Of a DNA stretch of 64,000 nt, positions 17,501 to 26,994 are shown one piece after another (positions within the stretch are counted from its first letter, which is position 1; each line of letters begins with the position of its first letter). The notes below the pieces were generated by a model. That model saw only the letters and a program-made list of their open reading frames with translations. It was not told where the DNA came from and did not search any database. The translations under genes were made by a program, and so were the position numbers. The DNA comes from Reinekea forsetii (GTDB taxonomy: Bacteria > Pseudomonadota > Gammaproteobacteria > Pseudomonadales > Natronospirillaceae): the NCBI RefSeq assembly GCF_018860385.1, contig NZ_JAHKPH010000010.1, positions 129,773 through 193,772 on the forward strand, in the 5' to 3' direction.

Positions 17501-20337
17501 TATTGTGGATTGCTGAGTTGGTCCCACTGGGCTATTTGCTCACCGCGTTCGTTGTAGGCGTAATGCCGTTCATTGTTTTCGGCATCGATGACAGAAATCA
17601 ATTCACCAAAGGCGTTGTACTGCACTGTTGTAACGTTGCCTAATGCATCGGTCATTTTAACCACGCGTCCACCTTGTTCATATTCTGTGGTGGTGGCTTG
17701 GTTGTAGGCATCGGCCTGCAATGTAGTGCGGCCTAAACTGTCGGTGTTGATATCAAAGAAGGTGTTAGCCGCATCGTAGTAGCCATCGGCGTTGCCGTTG
17801 GCGTTGAAGCGGTATTCCGTTGTTTCAAATTCGGCATTGGTCACTGATGCCAGTGCTCCCAGTGGGGTATATTGGTATTCAGTGGCATTTAAGCTCGGAA
17901 TGCCTTGCAATGGGTTGCCTAGGTTTTGAATACGTACCAGCCGCCCTTCTCCAGAATATGCCCAAGCTTGTTCCAACCCGGTTGGGTCTACTGTGTGTTC
18001 TTTTTCACCTCGGCTGTTGTAGCCGATGCGCGTTTGGCTATAACCATCGGGTAAGGTGACGGCGGTGGTTTGACCACGGAAGTTGTAATCGTAGCTTTGC
18101 ACTCGGTTATCAGGCATCACTAAACGCTGAGCACGGCCTAAAGCATCCAATGACTGGTATTGAGTCACTTGCCCGCCTGGGTTGATGGTTTTTACCAGGT
18201 AACCCACGTCGTTGTATTCGTAGGCCGTTACTAAATAACAACCACTGCTGGCTTTTTCAGCTCCTGTGTAAAAAGCTCGCCCTTGGCAAGAGGCTTCATT
18301 TTCTGGGTTAGGTTCTGGGTAAACAATGGTCGCTAGCAAGCCTTGTGGGTTGTAAAGGTAATGCCAAGCTAAGGTTTGCGCTGGCTGTAATGAGGTAGCC
18401 GATACATCTTGCTCGGTGCGAATTAAGCGACCTAATAGATCATAGGCATTGCGCTCTACCCGCACTCGTCCTGTGGCAACCACAGACATAAGTGTGTCGG
18501 TTTGGGTACGGGTGACCACGAGTTGGTCAGCCAATTGCTCGTATAGCCAAGTGGTTTCTAACCCATTGGCGTCTAACCGATAAATGACTCGGCCCATGGC
18601 ATCGTAGCGTAAGTGGGTTGCATCACCCTCGGCATTTTTTTCATAAATCAGTTCGCCGACACCACTGAACTCACGAGTCACAACCTCACCATTGGGCAAC
18701 ACGGTTTCGAGCGCTTGGCCTAGGTGGTTCACTTGGGTATTGGTCCAAGTAGAGCCGTGTGTGTTATTGATTGTGCGCGATAACTCCGCGCCGGTAATGG
18801 CGTATTCAAATGACCAAGTATCACCATCGGCATTGGTGGTGCTTGCCGTCCAGCCGCGGGCTGTGGGTTCAATTGATTTAGTGGCGACCGATGTAGAGCC
18901 ATCGGCATGAACGATGACTTCTTCTGTTTCAATTAACCGCCCGGCACCATCGTAATAATTACGCTGCACACCGCCATCTGGGTTTACAACCGATTCTAAA
19001 AGACCCGATGGGTAGTAGGTGTATGCCCAAGTATCGTATTGGCCATTAGCGACATGTACTGATTTGGTTTTTAACCAACCATTGGCGTAGTAGCTGTATT
19101 TTTCTTCAATATCTGTTTCGGTTGCAAAAAATGGCGCTTGCAATTGTACTTTGCGTGTTAATCGCTGGCGGAAGTCGTATTCATATTGGGTTAATCGCCC
19201 TATATCGTCTTCGGAAAGTTTTTCAAATACGGTTTCCAATTTACGTTCTGGCGTGTAGGTGTATTGCCAGGTACGCGTAATAGCCCCTTCTGGGTGCGGC
19301 ACGGTTTCAGTTTTGGTTTTAACATCGTCATTTGCGTAGTAGCTGTATTCGGTAACAACGCCGGTGTAATCTTCTTTCTTAATTAATCTATTATAATCGT
19401 CATACCAGAAGCGAATGGCGAAATTATCTTCAACAACCGTACCATTGCCTAAGTCAGTTTGAACTGGTGGGAGTTCAATGCGTGTTGGCTGGTTGTAATC
19501 GCGCGAGCTGCTTGGGCAAGTTGCATTTAGAGCTGCACCCTCGCGATGGGCTTCACAATAAAAATATTGGGTTGTTCGGCCTGCGGCATCGGTGACCGAT
19601 CGTTTTCGGCCAATGGCGTCGTTTACGATAAAGGTAGAGACTGGCTCGGCATTCCCATAAGGGGTTGATTGGGTAATTGAATTTACATAGCCATTGGCAT
19701 CATAGCTATAGGCCTGAACATAGTCGCCAGCGCTGCTGCGTTGAATTTTCTGTGCAACTAAGTTTGTTCCCGGCTTATATATGTATTCGATTGTTGCACC
19801 GTCTACAGCACCGTCACTTGGAAGGTTGGTGTGTTTTAGTAGGCCGTTCTCATATATGTGATTGGTTGTTTCACCTAAACCATTTGTAAGGTTAGTTAAT
19901 AAATTATCAACATAGCTAGTTTCTAGTGCATCAAGCTCACCCTGTTTCTTCGAACTAACTTTACTATTATCGTCATAACTTGTTTCTGTAATGTTACCTA
20001 GTTCATCAGTAAAGCTGGTTTGTAGACCGTCATCATTATAGCTCATTGACACTTTTTGCTCAGTTCCACTCACAATGTCGCCCACAACTTTAGCGACTAA
20101 CAAACGCTTATCATTATACTCATAGCGTATATATGATTGACGGTCTCGATTAGTCAAAGTAGTTGATTTTTGAGAGTAATCATAACTCCAAATATTACCT
20201 CTTTCATCAGTTTGAGTGGCTACTACATAGTTATCGTGAATGTCGGACCATTTATAAGTAACTAATCTTTTTCCTTCGCCCTTTTGGCGAGATGTAACTA
20301 AAAAATTACCACTACTATCTAAACAAGCTAACCTAAA
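14515..20337 (-). CDS. RHS/YD-repeat polymorphic toxin with L,D-transpeptidase-like tip, 5'-truncated
   Basis: The open frame runs from 20337 to 14515 (about 1,940 codons). It is YD-repeat sequence from its first residues, with no ATG or ribosome site near the upstream end; the first usable start is a TTG at 20157 (1880 residues). The N-terminal delivery domain expected of an RHS effector (PAAR, SpvB/TcaC-like or signal region) is missing, so the gene is probably truncated at 20337. The RHS core ends with MDARWYNPKVGRFIQPDQYN and DPLGL near 15215. The 230-residue tip has a GPI...G block and FHG...RSKGC (His1846, Ser1857, Cys1860 in TTG numbering), the H/SxGC signature of L,D-transpeptidases and Tlde1/DUF2778 effectors. 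Two Asp/Glu-rich insertions occur near residues 1275 and 1375. Confidence 0.85.
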   Translation of the reverse strand, partial: FRLACLDSSGNFLVTSRQKGEGKRLVTYKWSDIHDNYVVATQTDERGNIWSYDYSQKSTTLTNRDRQSYIRYEYNDKRLLVAKVVGDIVSGTEQKVSMSYNDDGLQTSFTDELGNITETSYDDNSKVSSKKQGELDALETSYVDNLLTNLTNGLGETTNHIYENGLLKHTNLPSDGAVDGATIEYIYKPGTNLVAQKIQRSSAGDYVQAYSYDANGYVNSITQSTPYGNAEPVSTFIVNDAIGRKRSVTDAAGRTTQYFYCEAHREGAALNATCPSSSRDYNQPTRIELPPVQTDLGNGTVVEDNFAIRFWYDDYNRLIKKEDYTGVVTEYSYYANDDVKTKTETVPHPEGAITRTWQYTYTPERKLETVFEKLSEDDIGRLTQYEYDFRQRLTRKVQLQAPFFATETDIEEKYSYYANGWLKTKSVHVANGQYDTWAYTYYPSGLLESVVNPDGGVQRNYYDGAGRLIETEEVIVHADGSTSVATKSIEPTARGWTASTTNADGDTWSFEYAITGAELSRTINNTHGSTWTNTQVNHLGQALETVLPNGEVVTREFSGVGELIYEKNAEGDATHLRYDAMGRVIYRLDANGLETTWLYEQLADQLVVTRTQTDTLMSVVATGRVRVERNAYDLLGRLIRTEQDVSATSLQPAQTLAWHYLYNPQGLLATIVYPEPNPENEASCQGRAFYTGAEKASSGCYLVTAYEYNDVGYLVKTINPGGQVTQYQSLDALGRAQRLVMPDNRVQSYDYNFRGQTTAVTLPDGYSQTRIGYNSRGEKEHTVDPTGLEQAWAYSGEGRLVRIQNLGNPLQGIPSLNATEYQYTPLGALASVTNAEFETTEYRFNANGNADGYYDAANTFFDINTDSLGRTTLQADAYNQATTTEYEQGGRVVKMTDALGNVTTVQYNAFGELISVIDAENNERHYAYNERGEQIAQWDQLSNPQYFAYNTRGQITAIVDAQNRTTSMDYSAAGNLTAVTQPNNGTTHYNYDAANRLTSVTSAKGFAANDPRYTQTYTFDANGYLDTATNELGLTTDYDIDPAGRLNAITQPSYDRIDYQYNALGQKTQRMANGDATTQESWAFDQVGRLSQITNAQYNESYQYTKRGTLDKVTNHTLNQIIDYTDDLNGRRIGLATDLTQVNYKRDALGRIHTLTTQEDRFEFGYDTLNRMVTKTSTNGTRDVKLYNERGDIIAVAFQRPQTSKELKKGYQYGFDTQLFDDYKREHKAPNYADLYQFETQLYQVEQQLKTAYPENGYVLTDLIVYQWNEVGNLMAKYDASEKTQNSFFYDYDAADRLTQAFEGKYTTLYNWDANGNLESKTQQGKTFVYTYNEANQLTHAREWERDDEDDDDHDEDEFEWDDRVDTQYQYSRNGELTQTIATDDDNDQYTTQYNSDAYGRLIAIIGDNQDTLTFAYDSRDRRILSAFQGWVREDDDDDWDEDDDDDHHNEDWDDNDREDDDDDNKKGKNNTKLPTGHNAKNSNYVLTSLFDGRQELAQYATSAINQTDYQAYRQLTYLPNQVAGLYGQLLAQNLYQAGNKETKVSGHLKGLQAKLYFHSDYQNSILRVSGVDSQNNYGFRYNAFGVVSSHYQNDDDDWDDDKNEGYSASSIHTRTNNLIPYQYTGKYRESISGLNHMDARWYNPKVGRFIQPDQYNHVNLMLPKGAHSELMRYIGRSQSDLLKDPAQQMRYGYVSGNALRWVDPLGLIENNEKLEVNISVDRGAISSGDIQYLLPFINSKPEYQASFLGSLDENHDNITGNENPFTESVNDLYDPTNPSVSNLSLLQSLFGDQSPEQKSGEYDTRKNDWTGTLTTWEQSTGDFKVFDRNGNTVASGSSFSGYQGFHNSSAFEHRDNLGAAPRGLYMQGPIVDLPGTTVEGMQLFPSPYNDMHADGDGYRDSLYFHGANSTATQTRSKGCPILNLTDRNKTEENGLVVIY
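15945..16045 (-). repeat. Expanded Asp-codon repeat tract in the rhs gene
   Basis: A run of GAT/GAC/GAA codons with scattered Trp, His and Asn encodes an extremely acidic stretch between WVRE and NKKGKNN. In cassette 2 the same place has only about five Asp codons. A second acidic run (DDEDDDDHDEDEFEWDD, about 16245-16315) is conserved between copies. The difference points to slippage or unequal recombination in this tract. Confidence 0.75.
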
Positions 20338-20360
20338 TTAAACCTTTAAAAAGAGTTAAT

Positions 20361-20630
20361 ATGGGCACTGCCAATCACGGCCACAAGAAATCGTTGTTTG
20401 AGCAACTTGGGCTTGCTTCGCCTAATGATGCTATAGAGTAGTTTGTTAACAGTCATCGTTAAGAGCTTGGCACTCCTATCGAAAAAGCGTCCTTTTGGAC
20501 TTCTGCGCAAGCCAGCTTTTTAGAGGAGTAAATTCAAGAAAATTCTGATTGGGCGGAACTTGTCGATCAGTTGGCGGTGTTGCTTCGTACTTATTTGAAT
20601 ATGACTGAGTATTTGTTAGTTGTTTTTTAG
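20361..20630 (+). pseudogene. DUF2789 paralogue with three in-frame stop codons
   Basis: Read in one frame from ATG 20361 to TAG 20628, this sequence aligns without gaps to the intact DUF2789 gene at 6853-7086: LFEQLGL, IEKA.FWT.AQASFLEE and SDWAELVDQLAVLLR are all kept. Three codons are stops: TAG at 20439, TAA at 20460 and TAA at 20529. There is no frameshift, and about a dozen extra codons follow at the end. It sits 24 bp from the truncated end of the rhs open frame, so it may mark the edge of a rearrangement. Confidence 0.85.
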
Positions 20631-20661
20631 GTCTTTTCCGGTTTTACAGTCACTTAAACCA

Positions 20662-20687
20662 AAAAGCCACCTGAATCGGTGGCTTTT
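20662..20687. terminator. Bidirectional rho-independent terminator
   Basis: A 10-bp perfect stem AAAAGCCACC/GGTGGCTTTT with a 6-nt loop. It serves the minus-strand bet/cho operon, which ends at 20704, and could also stop reading from the DUF2789 pseudogene. Confidence 0.85.
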
Positions 20688-20703
20688 AATGTGAATATAG
20701 CAG

Positions 20704-21894
20704 TTAGTCGTTGGCGTCCATTAATTTTCCGAGCATGGCATGGTAAATTTCACGATCTCCAATATAGCCCACTAGCTCTCCTTGCGATTCAACTAGTACG
20801 GCGTGTCCACTCTGGTATCTCAATGCCATTACGTCTTGCATTTTCGTATCGAGCGGCACGATTAACACGGCTGATTTATCCAGCTGTTCTATGCTTTGCT
20901 CATCGCTAACTTGCCAGTGTTTAACCGGTGTTTTTTGATCACCATAACGAATAAAGGATTCCGCAAGATTATCAGCCATGGATAGCCAAACGTCATCACG
21001 CTGGCTTAGGCAGTATTCACCATTTTCTTGTTTTATGTCGGCAATGGGTCGCATTAAAGACTGGGCATTTACCACGTTTACCGGGTTTATATGAGCTACA
21101 AAATCACGCACATAATCGGTAGCCGGCTTCATCACAATGTTTTCTGGTGTATCGTGTTGTACTACTTCACCGTCTTTCATGATCGCAATGTGGTTACCCA
21201 GTTTTAGGGCTTCGTCTAAATCGTGGCTCACAAAAATAACCGTCTTATTGAGTTTTTCTTGTAATCGAAGCAATTCATCTTGCAGTTGAGTTCGAATAAG
21301 CGGGTCTAATGCTGAAAATGGTTCGTCCATTAATATAATGTCGGTTTCCATTGCAAAGGCACGAGCCAACCCTACGCGTTGCTGCATACCGCCAGAAAGC
21401 TGATGCGGCTTGCTATCAGCCCACTCTGCTAGCCCTACTAGATCTAGCTGTTCTAAAGCTTTGGCTTTAACCGTAGCTTTGTCTAGCCCTTTTTGCTCCA
21501 AACCAAAGCCAACATTTTCTGCAACGGTTAGCCAAGGCATAAGTGCAAACTTTTGAAACACCATAGTAATTTTGTTCATGCGAGCGTTTCGTTTATCTTC
21601 TTCATTGAGCTCGTGGAAGTTTTGTTTGCCATTTTCTGTTTCAATAAACACTTCACCGCGGGAAACAGAATTTAAGCCATTGGCTGTTCTCAGTAAGCTC
21701 GATTTACCCGAGCCAGATAACCCCATTAACACACAAATTTCACCCTTACCAACGCTTAAGCTGACGTTACGAACCGCTGCGGTAAGGCCGGTCGATTCTT
21801 GTATTTGCTGAATAGATTGGCCACTGTCCATTAACGGTAGAGCGCGTTCGGGTTGCTTGCCAAAGACAACATCAACATTATTAAATTCGATCAT
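20704..21894 (-). CDS. choV: Choline/betaine ABC transporter, ATP-binding protein
   Basis: A 396-residue ProV-type ATPase. Walker A is GLSGSGKSS, the signature LSGGMQQRVGLARA, Walker B IILMDEPFSALDP, and the H-loop VSHDLDEA. The N-terminal extension of about 45 residues is typical of ProV/ChoV. A C-terminal region of about 110 residues (from about 285) contains CBS-like sequence (MALRYQSGHAVLVE...GYIGD), used in relatives for osmotic or ionic gating. It follows choW by 12 bp and ends the operon before a strong terminator. Choline as substrate is inferred from the adjacent choX and bet genes. Confidence 0.92.
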   Translation of the reverse strand: MIEFNNVDVVFGKQPERALPLMDSGQSIQQIQESTGLTAAVRNVSLSVGKGEICVLMGLSGSGKSSLLRTANGLNSVSRGEVFIETENGKQNFHELNEEDKRNARMNKITMVFQKFALMPWLTVAENVGFGLEQKGLDKATVKAKALEQLDLVGLAEWADSKPHQLSGGMQQRVGLARAFAMETDIILMDEPFSALDPLIRTQLQDELLRLQEKLNKTVIFVSHDLDEALKLGNHIAIMKDGEVVQHDTPENIVMKPATDYVRDFVAHINPVNVVNAQSLMRPIADIKQENGEYCLSQRDDVWLSMADNLAESFIRYGDQKTPVKHWQVSDEQSIEQLDKSAVLIVPLDTKMQDVMALRYQSGHAVLVESQGELVGYIGDREIYHAMLGKLMDAND

Positions 21895-21906
21895 AGTGTT
21901 CTGCCT

Positions 21907-22737
21907 TTAGTTGGATTTAAAAATTCGGTCTAACATAATTGCCACCAAAACAATGGCTAGCCCTGCTTCGAAACCGGTAGCAATATCTACTGTGTTTAGC
22001 GCTCGTACCACGGGTTTACCTAAACCATCTGCACCCACTAATGCCGAAATAACCACCATAGATAAACTCAACATAATGCATTGTGTAATGCCGGCTCTAA
22101 TGCTCGATATGGCCGCGGGTATCTCTACTTTTAGCAACAAGTTTCGGTTGGTACAGCCAAAGGCGCGGCCGGCTTCTAGCAGCTCTTTAGGTACTTCAGA
22201 AATACCTAAGTACGTAAGCCGTATTGGCGCAGCTATGGCAAAAACAATGGTCGAAATTAAACCCGGCACTACACCTAAACCAAATAGGGTTAACGCAGGA
22301 ATTAAATAAACAAATGGCGGTATGGTTTGCATTAAATCGAGTATGGGGCGCAGTAACTTAAACAACCAAGGCCGGTGCGCGGCAGCAATACCTATAGGTA
22401 CGCCTATTAATACACATAAGGTGGTGGCGTATACGATCAATGAAAAGGTTTCTATCGATTCTTCCCAATACCCCAAGTTCCAGATTAGAAGTAGAGATAA
22501 AATAAAAAATAACGTGACGCCTTTATTGCGCTGCCGCCAGTATACTAACCCCGCAACAATGCCAATAAATAGCCAAGGCGGTACCATGGATAATCCATCA
22601 ACTAGGCCTTCTATCATCGTATCTAACACTAAAGAAATTGCGTCAAAAAATGAACCGCTGACATCAATCACGCCGTCCATCAAATTTTCGGCCCATTCGC
22701 CAATCGGCAGTTTGTTTTCTGTAATAAAACTCATCAT
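21907..22737 (-). CDS. choW: Choline/betaine ABC transporter, permease protein
   Basis: A 276-residue ProW-type permease with six or seven hydrophobic segments. The cytoplasmic coupling loop that contacts the ATPase is visible at about residues 190-215 (EVPKELLEAGRAFGCT). A short N-terminal amphipathic region precedes the first membrane span, as in ChoW. It lies between choX and choV in one transcription unit and forms the membrane channel of the importer. The length is usual for the family. Confidence 0.92.
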   Translation of the reverse strand: MMSFITENKLPIGEWAENLMDGVIDVSGSFFDAISLVLDTMIEGLVDGLSMVPPWLFIGIVAGLVYWRQRNKGVTLFFILSLLLIWNLGYWEESIETFSLIVYATTLCVLIGVPIGIAAAHRPWLFKLLRPILDLMQTIPPFVYLIPALTLFGLGVVPGLISTIVFAIAAPIRLTYLGISEVPKELLEAGRAFGCTNRNLLLKVEIPAAISSIRAGITQCIMLSLSMVVISALVGADGLGKPVVRALNTVDIATGFEAGLAIVLVAIMLDRIFKSN

Positions 22738-22803
22738 TAAATAATCTATTTTGGTGAAACAATTTTAGGTTGGCCAAGGGCCAACCTAAATGAACAACCC
22801 AGC

Positions 22804-23730
22804 TTACTGTGCTAGGTGTGCTTTTACGGCGGCTAACGCAGGCTTGCCATCAAGAGTTTTAACGCCTTCAAGCCAGTCGGAAAGAACGGCTTCATTTGCT
22901 TGTAACCAGTTTTTAGCGGCTACGTTTGGCTTTTGACCATCATTCAAAATACTCGCCATAACTTCGTTTTCAGCTGAAAGCGTGAAGGTTAAGTTAGTCA
23001 GTAGTTTGCCAACGTTAGCGCACTCTTGGGTGTAGCCTTTACGAACGTTGGTATAAACACTGGCACCGCCAAAATCAGGACCAAAGAAATCATCACCGCC
23101 GCTTAGGTACGCAAGGTCAAAGTTTGCGTTCATTGGGTGTGGCTCCCAACCTAAGAATACAACCCAGTTGTTTCGTTTGGTTGCACGTTTAACTTGAGAT
23201 AACATACCGGCTTCGCTCGATTCAACCACTTCAAAATCTTCTAGGCCAAATGCGTTTTGATCAATCATAGATTGAATTAAACGGTTACCATCGTTGCCCG
23301 GTTCAATACCAAAAATTTCACTGTCGAATTTATCGGCATATTTAGCAATATCACTGAAGTCTTTAACGCCAGCGTCGTAAACATATTGCGGTACGGCTAG
23401 TGTATATTTAGCGCCCGATAAGTTTTTGTGGATAGTTTCTACTGTGCCCGCTTCACGGTAAGGCTTAATGTCACCTTCCATCGTTGGCATCCAGTTGCCT
23501 AAAAACACATCAATATCGCCATTTTCTAACGATTTATAGGTAACAGGTACCGATAACAATTGCGTGTCTGTTTTGTAACCCATGCCTTCTAAAACAGTCG
23601 AAGCAATGGCGGTTGTTGCGGTGATGTCTGTCCAGCCTACATCTGAAAAGCGTACAGTTTCACATTGGTTGGCTTGTACCGTCATAGCCGCACTGGCCGC
23701 TAATATGGGTAGTATCATTTTTGCTTTCAT
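22804..23730 (-). CDS. choX: Choline-binding periplasmic protein of ABC transporter
   Basis: A 308-residue substrate-binding protein with a signal peptide (residues about 1-20, cleavage after VQA). It is of the OpuAC/ProX class; the ChoX-like segments VGWTDITATTA, FLGNWMPTM and VVFLGWEPHPM carry the aromatic residues that in this family form a cage around the trimethylammonium group. It captures choline in the periplasm for ChoW/ChoV. It is 110 bp downstream of betA; no separate promoter is obvious. Confidence 0.92.
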   Translation of the reverse strand: MKAKMILPILAASAAMTVQANQCETVRFSDVGWTDITATTAIASTVLEGMGYKTDTQLLSVPVTYKSLENGDIDVFLGNWMPTMEGDIKPYREAGTVETIHKNLSGAKYTLAVPQYVYDAGVKDFSDIAKYADKFDSEIFGIEPGNDGNRLIQSMIDQNAFGLEDFEVVESSEAGMLSQVKRATKRNNWVVFLGWEPHPMNANFDLAYLSGGDDFFGPDFGGASVYTNVRKGYTQECANVGKLLTNLTFTLSAENEVMASILNDGQKPNVAAKNWLQANEAVLSDWLEGVKTLDGKPALAAVKAHLAQ

Positions 23731-23840
23731 GATTAATCCTTACTTTTTGGTTACTTAATTTTTATCCGATTTGAAAACATATAGATGCAAATCGATACGA
23801 ATAGCCCAGACAAGTTCACCTCAGGCTATTAAGGTGGAAA

Positions 23841-25517
23841 TTAGTTATTTTTGGCAAATTTGGGCCTTTGACGGGTTTGCCATTTCTCGTCAATTTTTAC
23901 AGTAACTTGTGCAGCGGGAAGAGCTTCCCCATTTAATATTAGGTCAGCGGCACGCTCAGCAACCATGATGGTGGGCGCATTCAAATTACCATTCGGGATA
24001 GTCGGGAAAATAGAAGAATCGACTACACGCAGCCCTTCAATACCGTGTACTTTGGTTGTTGGGTCTACTACGGCCAGGTCATCAACACCCATTTTGCATG
24101 AGCACGATGGATGGTAAGCGCTTTCTACATGTTCACGTACAAAGGCATCAATTTGTTCATCGGTTTTTATGTGCTCACCTGGTTGAATCTCGCCATCGCG
24201 ATACTCATCAAACGCAGGTTGCGCAATAATTTCACGTGTTTTACGAACACATTCTCTAAAACCCGCACGATCATCTTCATGCTGCAAATAGTTGAACTGA
24301 ATACTGGGCGCCTGTTTAGGATCGGCACTTTTTACACGCACATGACCGCGGCTTTTGGGTTTGTTGTGCCCTATGTGTACTTGAAAACCATGACCATCAA
24401 AGGCGGCGCGGCCATCATAGCGCATGGCGGCTGGTAAAAAGTGGTACTGCAAATCGGGCCATTCGACACCAGCTTTAGAGCGAATAAAGCCACAACTTTC
24501 AAAGTGGTTAGTTGCGCCTAAACCAGTTTTAGTGAAAAACCATTGCGCGCCAATAAGTCCCTTATTTAAGAGGTCTAATTTTCCATTTAATGTAATAGGC
24601 TGTTTGCACTTAAACTGAAAATAGAACTCAAGATGATCTTGTAAGTTTTCACCAACGCCGTTAAGTTCATGTTTTACTTCAATACCCGCTTTATTTAAAA
24701 CATCGGCATTGCCAATACCTGATAACTGCAAAATATGCGGAGACCCAATTGAACCTGCACTGAGTATGGTTTCTTTTGCAGCCAGCGCTGTTTTGGTCGT
24801 ACCCTTGTGTTCGTATTCGATCCCAGTGGCTTTTTTGCCTTCAAGAATTACCTTTTTTACTAAAGCATGTGTTACCACGGTTAAATTCTTACGTTGCTTT
24901 GCAGGGCGTAAATAGGCATTGGCCGTAGACCAACGACGACCATTTTTAACGGTCATGTGCATGGCACCAAAGCCTTCTTGCTGCGCGCCATTATAGTCTT
25001 TAGTGAATTCATAACCGGCCTGTTCTCCGGCTTTAATAAAGGCGCTATACAATGGGTTTTTCATCTCGTTGCCATTATTTACGCCTAAAGGCCCTGTGTC
25101 TCCACGGTAGTCATCACCTCCAAAAGACCAAGTTTCAGCCTTTTTAAAGTAAGGCAGGCAATGTTGATAATCCCAGTTATGCGCGCCCTGCTCCGCCCAT
25201 TCGTCAAAGTCTTTCGCGTGACCGCGCACATAGACCATGCCGTTAATAGAGGATGAGCCACCCAAAACCTTGCCACGAGGGCAATGCATTTTTCGGTTAT
25301 CTAGGTACGGCTCGGCATCGGTTTTAAATTGCCATGCGTATTTTTCAGTATTCATCGGTATAGACAATGCTGTAGGCATTTGGATAAAAATACTTTTATC
25401 ACTGCCACCGGTTTCTACCACCAGTACCTTATTATTTGGGTCTTCCGAAAGTCGGTTTGCCAGTACGCAACCAGCAGACCCAGCACCAACGATGATGTAA
25501 TCAAATTCATTTGTCAT
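23841..25517 (-). CDS. betA: Choline dehydrogenase
   Basis: A GMC-family flavoenzyme, 558 residues from the ATG at 25517, which has AAGGAG nine bases upstream; a start ten codons earlier would overlap betB and lacks a good ribosome site. The FAD-binding motif is at the N terminus ([18 protein letters not shown]), with GMC signatures [19 protein letters not shown] and [17 protein letters not shown]. The C-terminal catalytic region has HPSCSCKMG and the [10 protein letters not shown] segment. It oxidises choline to betaine aldehyde. It starts 14 bp after the betB stop, in the order betI-betB-betA. Confidence 0.95.
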   Translation of the reverse strand: MTNEFDYIIVGAGSAGCVLANRLSEDPNNKVLVVETGGSDKSIFIQMPTALSIPMNTEKYAWQFKTDAEPYLDNRKMHCPRGKVLGGSSSINGMVYVRGHAKDFDEWAEQGAHNWDYQHCLPYFKKAETWSFGGDDYRGDTGPLGVNNGNEMKNPLYSAFIKAGEQAGYEFTKDYNGAQQEGFGAMHMTVKNGRRWSTANAYLRPAKQRKNLTVVTHALVKKVILEGKKATGIEYEHKGTTKTALAAKETILSAGSIGSPHILQLSGIGNADVLNKAGIEVKHELNGVGENLQDHLEFYFQFKCKQPITLNGKLDLLNKGLIGAQWFFTKTGLGATNHFESCGFIRSKAGVEWPDLQYHFLPAAMRYDGRAAFDGHGFQVHIGHNKPKSRGHVRVKSADPKQAPSIQFNYLQHEDDRAGFRECVRKTREIIAQPAFDEYRDGEIQPGEHIKTDEQIDAFVREHVESAYHPSCSCKMGVDDLAVVDPTTKVHGIEGLRVVDSSIFPTIPNGNLNAPTIMVAERAADLILNGEALPAAQVTVKIDEKWQTRQRPKFAKNN

Positions 25518-25530
25518 TGTGTTGGCTCCT

Positions 25531-26994
25531 TCAAAATGGGCTGTCAATTTTGTTCATGCCGACATATACCGCTTTTTGCTGCGTGTAATGATTCAGCGTT
25601 GACAGGCCATTTTCTCGCCCAATGCCCGATTGCTTATATCCGCCAACCGGCATTTCAGCTGGGCTATTACCGTAGGCATTAATCCAACAAATGCCCGCTT
25701 GAATTTGATGAATGACTCGGTGAGCACGCTGAATATTTTGCGTGAATACACCGGCGGCTAACCCAAACTGGGTATCATTTGCACGATTAATCACTTCTTC
25801 TTCAGTGCTAAAACTTAAGACCGACATAACCGGACCAAATATCTCTTCACGAACGATCGTCATGTCATCGGTGCATTGGGTAAATACGGTGGGGGCTACA
25901 AAGTAACCATTAGGGGCATCCTCTGGCGCTAGAGCACTTCCGCCGCAGGCTAATTGAGCGCCTTCTGCTTTACCTTTTTCGATGTATTCCAACACAAGCG
26001 CTTGATGCTTTTTAGAAATAAGTGCGCCAAAGTTAACATCGGCATTCATCGGGTTGCCGGCAACAATGTTCTTTTCGATGCGCCCAACGAGTACCTTTAA
26101 GAATTTTTCTTGAATAGATTCGTGTACAAATACACGGGTACCGTTGGTGCAAATTTCACCTTGGGTATAAAAGTTACCAAGCATTGCAGCAGAAACCGCT
26201 TCGTCTATATCGGCATCTTCAAAAACAATCAAAGGCGATTTACCACCTAACTCCATGGTCACGTCTTTTAGTGTGCTAGACGCGGCGGCCATTACTTTCT
26301 TACCCGTACCTACTTCACCTGTAAACGACACCTTGGCAATGTGTTGATGATGCGTAAGTAACTCACCTACACGGTGATCACCTTGAACCACATTAAACAC
26401 CCCTGCCGGTAAGCCAGCTTCATAGAATATTTCGGCTAGCTTTAAGGCACCTAAGGGTGTTTCTTCTGATGGCTTAAACACCATAGCGTTACCGGCTGCT
26501 AATGCAGGTGCGGCTTTCCAGCATGCAATTTGTAGTGGATAGTTCCATGCGCCAATACCCGCACAAACGCCTAGAGGCTCGCGACGGGTATAATAAAAAT
26601 CACCGCCTAAATCTTGCTGATTTCCTTCAATAGCCGGTGCTAAACCAGCAAAAAACTCAATTGAATCTGCGCCTGTCACTACGTCTACGACGCTGGCTTC
26701 TTGCCATGGTTTACCCGTATCAATGACTTCTATTTTGGCTAGTTCATCATTGCGCTCGCGTAATAACGCCACCGCTTTTAATAAAATTCTCGATCGCTCC
26801 ATGCCTGTCATGGCTGACCAAACTTTAAAACCTTCTTGAGCGCTTCGAACCGCTTCTTCTACTAGCTCAGGGCTCGCCAGTTCAACAGAATATTCAACGC
26901 CCCCAGTAGCAGGGTTAATCACGTCAAAGGTTTCGTTACTGTTACTGCTTACATATTGGCCAGCAATAAAGGATTGGTAAGTGGTAGTGCTCAT
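25531..26994 (-). CDS. betB: Betaine aldehyde dehydrogenase
   Basis: A 487-residue aldehyde dehydrogenase. The catalytic Glu lies in [18 protein letters not shown] and the nucleophilic Cys in [16 protein letters not shown]; the NAD-binding [11 protein letters not shown] is present. It oxidises betaine aldehyde to glycine betaine, the osmoprotectant. The ATG overlaps the betI stop codon by 4 bp, so the two are translationally coupled. Confidence 0.95.
   Translation of the reverse strand: MSTTTYQSFIAGQYVSSNSNETFDVINPATGGVEYSVELASPELVEEAVRSAQEGFKVWSAMTGMERSRILLKAVALLRERNDELAKIEVIDTGKPWQEASVVDVVTGADSIEFFAGLAPAIEGNQQDLGGDFYYTRREPLGVCAGIGAWNYPLQIACWKAAPALAAGNAMVFKPSEETPLGALKLAEIFYEAGLPAGVFNVVQGDHRVGELLTHHQHIAKVSFTGEVGTGKKVMAAASSTLKDVTMELGGKSPLIVFEDADIDEAVSAAMLGNFYTQGEICTNGTRVFVHESIQEKFLKVLVGRIEKNIVAGNPMNADVNFGALISKKHQALVLEYIEKGKAEGAQLACGGSALAPEDAPNGYFVAPTVFTQCTDDMTIVREEIFGPVMSVLSFSTEEEVINRANDTQFGLAAGVFTQNIQRAHRVIHQIQAGICWINAYGNSPAEMPVGGYKQSGIGRENGLSTLNHYTQQKAVYVGMNKIDSPF

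Noticed and set aside
20338-20360. A promoter for the rhs gene next to the DUF2789 relic
   Set aside because: The space is only 23 bp and the rhs frame there is mid-repeat; no convincing promoter or start was visible.
21911-22744. Open frames opposite choW
   Set aside because: Antisense shadows of a well-supported permease gene with no coding features of their own.
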